Shown piece by piece: positions 1 through 64,000 of a stretch of DNA of 64,000 nt. This DNA comes from Sternotherus odoratus (taxonomy: Eukaryota > Chordata > Testudines > Kinosternidae): the NCBI GenBank assembly GCA_032164245.1, contig JAVMKO010000001.1, forward strand, positions 166,275,434 to 166,339,433, written 5' to 3'. A model generated the notes under the pieces. That model was not told the origin of the DNA. It ran no database searches and saw only the letters and a program-made list of their open reading frames with translations. The translations under genes were made by a program, and so were the position numbers. Within the stretch, counting starts at the first letter, position 1, and every line of letters begins with the position of its first letter.

Positions 1-822
1 TTGGCATTCTTCTTGAGCCCGCGTCAACGGTACCGCGGTCTTCCGGCTATCCGGCACCGGTAGTGCCGAGGTGAAAGGAACTCCCTGCACCGACCCAGAC
101 GGCATCGGCGGTATAATGGGTGTTACCGATTTAGACGGTGCCGGTGCCGCGGGTGGTATCGGTGCCGCGGGTGGCGTCGGTGCCGCAGGTGGTGCCAGTG
201 TCGGTGTTGGCTCCGGGTCCGATAGAGGCATCGGGAAGGGCGGAGCCGCACCGGCTACTTCATCGGACTCTATGAGGTCCCGGGCCGCCTCAAAGATTTC
301 CGGGGTCAACGGCACCGGGAAGTCGGGGAGGGGCCTGTGCAGCGTCGCACCATCTCGCGATGCGTGCGCGCGCACCGGGCCGGACGCCGGAGGCACCTTG
401 CAGGGCTCATCAGAGTGACCCTGAGTATGCCGCGTCTTCGCCTTGGCCTTACGTGCCGGTGATCGGCCTCTCTGCTTCTTGTGAGGCACCGGCGATTGTG
501 ATCGGTGCCGTCTAGGGCTCTCGGTGCGGCGTGGGGACCGGTGCCGATGCGAATTCTTCGCCGGTTCCCGTACCGAGGCCGGAGCGCTCCTGGCCGCATT
601 GGATGGGAGATCTCCCTGAGGTTGAAGGGCAGACTCCATCAGAATGAGCTTCAGACGATGGTCCCTCTCTTTCTTCATCCTTGGCTTGAAGCTCTTGCAA
701 ATTATGCAGCGCTCCGATTGATGGCTCTCTCCGAGGCACTTCAAACACTTTCTGTGGGGATCACTGTTGGGCATAGGCCTCCCACAGTGTTCGCAGCCTT
801 TGAAGCCCGGCGCACCAGGCAT
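1..822 (-). CDS. DIRS-like gag-type ORF, partial (open at window edge)
   Basis: The frame is uninterrupted for 274 codons from ATG at 822 to the window edge; the in-frame stop upstream is at 861-859. It has a double zinc-finger-like pattern near the N-terminus (GCEHCGRPMPNSDPHRKC, then a second set with H and C-x2-C in SHQSERCIICKSF), next a basic KPRMKKERD stretch, a Ser/Arg-rich region, and a Pro/Ala-rich repeat (PPAAPTPPAAPIPPAAP). It resembles the nucleic-acid-binding ORF upstream of pol in DIRS elements. The GC-rich codon use contrasts strongly with the host exons. Confidence 0.7.
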   Translation of the reverse strand, partial: MPGAPGFKGCEHCGRPMPNSDPHRKCLKCLGESHQSERCIICKSFKPRMKKERDHRLKLILMESALQPQGDLPSNAARSAPASVREPAKNSHRHRSPRRTESPRRHRSQSPVPHKKQRGRSPARKAKAKTRHTQGHSDEPCKVPPASGPVRAHASRDGATLHRPLPDFPVPLTPEIFEAARDLIESDEVAGAAPPFPMPLSDPEPTPTLAPPAAPTPPAAPIPPAAPAPSKSVTPIIPPMPSGSVQGVPFTSALPVPDSRKTAVPLTRAQEECQ

Positions 823-1165
823 GCCCCAGAGCAAGTACCAAGATAAACTACCGCTACTCTAGTCTACAACAATTAACACTTAACTAAGTTAGGAACTATA
901 AACTGATTACACTAAGAATAGGAACAGGAATGGGATACCGCGACTTGATAAAGGGGATTCCAGCTAACCGTCATGGGCGGGAAGAAGGAACTGAGCGGGG
1001 GGAGGGTCGGCAGGGGCATATATACGTCGCCATGAGGGCGCCACTCCAGGGGTCGCCCCTGCCGACCCTACGGGTACCGCTGGGGAAAACTTTCCGGAGC
1101 CGTGCATGCGCGGTGCGCACACACTTGTGGGAATGGACATGAGCAAGCACTCGAAGAAGAAAATA
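1..1165 (-). mobile_element. DIRS-like retrotransposon, 5' end and gag-like ORF (runs off left edge)
   Basis: A GC-rich block bounded near 1165. On the minus strand the order is a terminal-repeat-like end (CACAAGTGTGTGCGC), a TATA-like TATATATGCCCC at about 1024-1016, an untranslated leader, then an open frame. The architecture matches the 5' part of the copy at 49.3-52.7 kb, which carries a DIRS-type reverse transcriptase. The low decay suggests this is the youngest of the three copies. Family naming is by resemblance and not by search. Confidence 0.72.
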
Positions 1166-3513
1166 GAGTTATGACTTAAAATAGTTAAAAATAGCCTTAT
1201 AGTTCTCCTACAAATGATGCTTGTGAAAGAATAATTGTTTGCCTTTGGGCGAAAGGGGTGGAAGATGGCTAAATAAGAATAAGTAGAAATAATTCCATTT
1301 ATCTTTTAAATGTTTATCCTCCTTTTGTAACCAGAACCTCTACCACCTGCCTATACACACTAAACTTAAACAGCACCCAGGAGCATATGATAACATAGAA
1401 TAAATTATTTTCTTCTAGTGATTAGTGAGTGTGTATAAGAGAATGACTGTCAAATCCTGTGAGTAGTATCGACAATGCAAGTAGACTTATGAAAGATTGT
1501 ACTTTAGAAAAGCCAGATTTTCCCCTCTCATGCATAGAATGAGAGCCCTTTGAATGCATCAATGGGCAGCTTGTTCCCAGTTATTTAGGCTTGTTTTATG
1601 AACCTATGATTATATTTGTATATTCCCTTTGAAAGTACTATATTTGAACTTTAAAAGGTCTCTCTTTAAATCTAGGCCTAAACAAAAATCACAAACCAAG
1701 GTTGAAAATAAAAATCCTAACAGCCCTACTTAATTTATACTTCAATTAGATAGCAAGAATTCAGAGGCTCCCTTATTTGACTCCAGTATTACAAATTATT
1801 ACACTTCAAAACCCACTAATTACCAGCCCAATCAAGCAGCCATTGAACAATGTAACCAATTAATTTTCTGAAAAAGCAAACATTTATCCCTTTTGATAAA
1901 AGGCATTTCTAAACTACTAGATACAAAACACTTAAGAGTGAACAATCTCAATAGACAATCTGGTTCATACTTTGGCACCTTTGCTCTGCTTAAGAAATCA
2001 GAGACAAAGATGAACAATTTAAACCCACAAACGGCTACAAAAATATATGGACTTAAGAGCTATATTCAAATCAGAAAAGGAACAAAATATTAGGGCACAA
2101 ATGGTATAAACTAGATTTCCATTAGGCTTAATACAGACTACCTGAGCCTGTTCCTGATCCTATGGGAGCACTTAGCAAAGGATGGCTCCCCTCCCTCACA
2201 ACTAGCTAAGGAAGTTCAGGAAATGCGTGAGGGAAGGGGGAGAAAAGCTGAAACCAATCACCAGTAACAGCTTTGGCTTCACTAACCATGCAGATTGAAA
2301 CAGTCTGGGGACTGCTTAAACTTTTGCCAACTCACCGTGGTTCTCAAGGGATGATCTGCTAGCTAAAATAGTTAGAATCTAATGTTCCAGCCAATTTCCC
2401 ACCCCTCAAACATGCCCTACTCCACCCTCAATGCTGGTGATTAGTTAAAGAACGTGGAGATGTAGGATCCATCTGTGCCATATGCCCATGGGGAACAACC
2501 CCCACAGTGGGGGAATCCCCAGGAGTGGACTTATGGATGGCTTCCACTACCTTAGTACCGCCAGAACAGTGCAAAGAGCAGAAATATGGTAGAGAATTGA
2601 TTGTAGTCCCTTGACTTTACTGAAATAGTATTTTTGACTCTTAAGCCCTAAAGGTTGGACAGCACTGATCTATGGCAGCAAAGTGAAGGGTTAAATGTTG
2701 ATAGCAAAACATCTAGATTAGAATTGAATGAATTTTGGGCATAAAGGGGTACTACTGGAAATAAAACTGTCATTAAGAAAAGTCTTCATGCTATCAACAG
2801 ATTCATGAACATCTTTCTTCCTGAGATTCTTACTGCAGTGCAACATGTCAAGTCACTGAGAAAGATTTAAATACCACTCCCTGAGCACTTTGCAAATTGT
2901 ATCAGAAACTGATGCAGAACTACATATTTTAGTTTGAAAAAATTATATTAATCTGATTAACAACTGTCCAACTCCCTTTCCCTCATGTGTTATATTAAAT
3001 TCAAATTATATTCGTTCTCAACAATGGCAACATCGGCTGTATGACAACAATCAGAATTTGGTATGGGTTATCAATGTATCAACAATCCAACAATCAGGCA
3101 CTTTTAAGTTAAAAAGTTTAAATTTAAAGAAGCAGATGGGCAACTGTAGCAAAAACATCTGAAATAATATTCTGAGTCTCAAACTTTGCACCAATTTAAA
3201 CGATAGACAAGTTTTAAATACACAAGTTTTAAAAAATACACATCACGTTTCTTTTCTCTCTCTCTCTCTCTATATATATATATAAACAAACACACACAAA
3301 CCCTTAGGCCCAAGAGTTCACCTGCATTTCGTGGTCTCAAATTTACAGCATGGAAGTTGCATATTAAAAATGGCAGTACCACCTGTCTGCAATACCCTAT
3401 TTTTACCAATATCTCTTTTCAATTACTAGTTGTTTTAGGTTGTGTATTTTCAATAGTGGCAGCACTGTACATTTTAAAAGCTGTACTAATTCAAGTTATT
3501 AATATAATAATCA
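1166..3513. other. AT-rich 3' flank, no gene seen
   Basis: Between the DIRS-like element and the candidate poly(A) site I see AT-rich sequence with no convincing ORF or repeat beyond the microsatellite at 3255. Some of it may be distal 3'UTR. Confidence 0.5.
3255..3300 (+). repeat. Compound microsatellite (CT)n(TA)n(CA)n
   Basis: Consecutive CT, TA and ACAC dinucleotide runs. It lies outside the candidate 3'UTR. Confidence 0.9.
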
Positions 3514-4020
3514 TTTATTCTGATGTTTGTAATGTCAACATTCACCACTATTTTTATAATGTACAGTAATATTTGCAAGTCTGTTACTGAATGAGATTTC
3601 ATACAACATTAAGAGGTGTTTAAATCAGCAGTTCTTGAATGCACGTATATTGTAAGGCCCAGGTAGTAGCACATTGCAGCACCCAAAATAATACTCAACA
3701 TACTGCTATTAACCTGTTGCCAGGTGTTTAACTTTTTTAAACTCTTGATATATGTAGTAAAATACCAGTAAAGACAAAATTTTGCCCCTATAATGAGGCA
3801 CATTTTGGCATCTGTGCTAAATGCTGCTGCATGGGCAGGCAAGTGCAAGTCAAAATCTGAAAAGGAGAGTCATGATTTGACATTAATAACTTTTTCATAG
3901 AAAAATATAAATATATTCCCTGAAATGTAGGACAAAAGAGCCAGCATTCATCATGAATCCTAGCACTATTACCATAAAAAAAGCAAACTGGCTTTTCCTC
4001 TTAAGGTTGTGTTCCACAAT
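3514..4020 (-). promoter_or_regulatory. Putative 3'UTR of exon Z with a candidate poly(A) signal
   Basis: On the minus strand an AATAAA occurs at 3519-3514, about 500 bases after the exon Z stop. Sequence from about 3650 to 4010 is alignable with DNA following the exon Y stop (about 14780-15100), for example around the ATTCATGATGAATG block. No strong GT-rich downstream element is obvious, so the true cleavage site may be elsewhere. Confidence 0.4.

Positions 4021-64000
<59,980 letters not shown>

Noticed and set aside
71..846. Plus-strand Gly/Ala-rich and other ORFs at the left edge, and the area as a CpG-island promoter
   Set aside because: These are antisense shadows of the minus-strand DIRS-like gag frame. 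The GC content and CpGs come from the element, and a TATA and leader order is seen only on the minus strand.

Overview
This window is vertebrate nuclear DNA. It holds the 3' two-thirds of one very large gene on the minus strand plus the mobile-element remains in its introns. I recognise the gene as BRWD1 (bromodomain and WD-repeat protein 1). Twenty-six exons can be placed from about 63.1 kb down to 4.0 kb, every one with an AG acceptor and GT donor, and the reading frame carries through all of them without a stop. The repeat fauna suggests a reptile, most likely a turtle: CR1-type LINEs, DIRS-like elements, short hAT fossils with 8-bp duplications, TA-flanked pogo/Tigger-like elements and Penelope-like fragments. 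The species call is an inference.

Layout, in gene order (right to left). From 63.1 to 57.2 kb lie exons for the conserved segment that follows the WD40 repeats; the WD40 exons are outside the window. From 54.7 to 48.8 kb are acidic and Ser-rich linker exons ending in a Lys/Arg block. From 46.7 to 41.5 kb lie seven small exons for the 'cryptotudor' region. From 37.3 to 34.4 kb is bromodomain 1, then a short linker. From 29.4 to 25.6 kb is bromodomain 2, which carries Thr where most bromodomains have the acetyl-lysine-binding Asn. From 23.2 to 21.7 kb are Ser-rich linkers. The last 17 kb holds three paralogous large exons (here X, Y and Z) encoding a charged Ser/Lys-rich tail.

The most interesting structure is this 3' end. 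Exons X, Y and Z and the DNA downstream of each are homologous, so a terminal exon plus 3'UTR appears to have been tandemly triplicated. Y has both an in-frame stop and, 212 bases earlier, a phase-correct donor-like GT, so it can be terminal or internal. Z is the final terminal exon. X is now internal only, but the intron just after its donor keeps a decayed copy of the terminal coding tail.

Mobile DNA in the introns and 3' flank includes three DIRS-like pieces, all on the minus strand (1-1165, 27.3-28.6 kb, 49.3-52.7 kb). The first has an open gag-like frame and runs off the left edge. There are CR1 pieces at 29.9-31.96 kb (minus) and 53.1-54.15 kb (plus), four Penelope-like insertions with 9-13 bp target duplications (one with a hammerhead-ribozyme-like core), at least eight hAT-like non-autonomous elements, several pogo/Tigger-like elements including one nested in another, and LTR-like pieces. 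I saw no tRNA or rRNA gene, no CRISPR array and no second host gene.
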